Part shown: in pieces, positions 63,788-64,000 of the stretch
Layout of the letters: each line of letters begins with the position of its first letter
How positions within the stretch are numbered: the stretch's first letter is position 1
DNA from: Pseudomonadota bacterium
GTDB taxonomy: Bacteria > Pseudomonadota > Gammaproteobacteria > Steroidobacterales > Steroidobacteraceae
Assembly: GCA_016703895.1 (NCBI GenBank)
Contig: JADJBE010000007.1
Location: 1 to 64,000 of the forward strand
DNA: 64,000 nucleotides
Reading direction: 5' to 3'
Program-made: the position numbers and the translations under genes
Notes under the pieces: model-generated
Told to the model about the DNA's origin: nothing
Database searches by the model: none
What the model saw: only the letters and a program-made list of their open reading frames with translations

Positions 63788-64000
63788 GTGCCGGGTAAAT
63801 TGATTCTGCTGCGACATGGCCAGAGCACCTGGAATCTGGAGAATCTCTTTACGGGGTGGCACGACGTCGATCTGTCACCACAAGGCCTGATCGAGGCCCG
63901 CCAGGCGGGTGTCGAAATCAAGCGCGCCGGGCTTGCCCCAGAGATCTGTTTCACGTCCGTCCTCAAGCGGGCGATACGCACGCTGTGGATTGCACTGGAT
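63788..64000 (+). CDS. gpmA: 2,3-bisphosphoglycerate-dependent phosphoglycerate mutase, N-terminal part
   Basis: This is the start of a cofactor-dependent phosphoglycerate mutase of glycolysis and gluconeogenesis. GTG at 63788 with GGAGT upstream. The catalytic phosphohistidine is in LILLRHGQSTWNLENLFTGW, followed by HDVDLSPQGLIEARQAGVEI and FTSVLKRAIRTLWIALD. The window ends after 71 codons. Confidence 0.95.
   Translation, partial: MPGKLILLRHGQSTWNLENLFTGWHDVDLSPQGLIEARQAGVEIKRAGLAPEICFTSVLKRAIRTLWIALD

Noticed and set aside
1..64000. CRISPR arrays, rRNA genes and insertion-sequence transposases
   Set aside because: No regularly spaced direct repeats, rRNA sequence or transposase-like protein was seen.

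Overview
The window looks like the chromosome of a GC-rich Gammaproteobacterium. The evidence is gene order: der-bamB-yfgM-hisS-rodZ-pilW-rlmN-ndk, guaB-guaA with divergent xseA, and queA-tgt-yajC-secD-secF all follow the gammaproteobacterial pattern. The large 1.6-kaa NAD-glutamate dehydrogenase, a fused acyl-CoA mutase and a ketone-body/acyl-CoA catabolic cluster would suit an environmental heterotroph. A Steroidobacter/Nevskia-like lineage is possible, but this is a guess.

Region 1 (1 to about 12,790) is the right-hand part of an integrative, probably conjugative, element inserted at the 3' end of guaA. It holds, from the left edge: virB4, virB3 and virB2 (type IV secretion, leftward); a divergent pair of FlhD-like and FlhC-like regulators sharing a palindromic control region; a lower-GC cargo block of unrecognised genes with its own terminator; two overlapping AlpA-like regulators; an AAA-ATPase/subtilisin-protease pair of the IetAS type; and a P4-type tyrosine integrase. 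Between the integrase and guaA lie four copies of an 11-bp repeat, probably integrase arm or excisionase sites. The other end of the element is outside the window.

Region 2 (12.8-44.0 kb) is core genome: purine synthesis (guaA, guaB), xseA, an M23 peptidase, the der to ndk block, a reduced iron-sulfur assembly set (iscA, an odd IscU-like protein, a cysteine desulfurase) with trmJ, suhB, transporters, terC, the Sec accessory genes and queuosine genes. Then come a tRNA-Leu(CAA) gene interrupted by a group I intron, a NUDIX hydrolase, a 7Fe ferredoxin, dsbC, xerD and an acyltransferase. Long palindromic elements fill several intergenic gaps. Two related inverted copies bracket a lone DinB-family gene.

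Region 3 (44.6-64 kb) is catabolic. A fused B12-dependent acyl-CoA mutase (IcmF type) diverges from a TetR gene that heads a thiolase/SDR/ETF-QO/acetoacetyl-CoA synthetase/zapE run. A MarR-controlled tyrosine-degradation pair (hppD-maiA) follows, then the large glutamate dehydrogenase, a glycosyltransferase and the start of gpmA.

A cross-cutting point: about twenty single-base frameshifts interrupt otherwise well-conserved genes, including housekeeping ones (secF, yajC, bamB, iscS). Assembly indels explain this more simply than decay. I therefore treat broken genes as single loci and do not call the mobile element decayed on this evidence.
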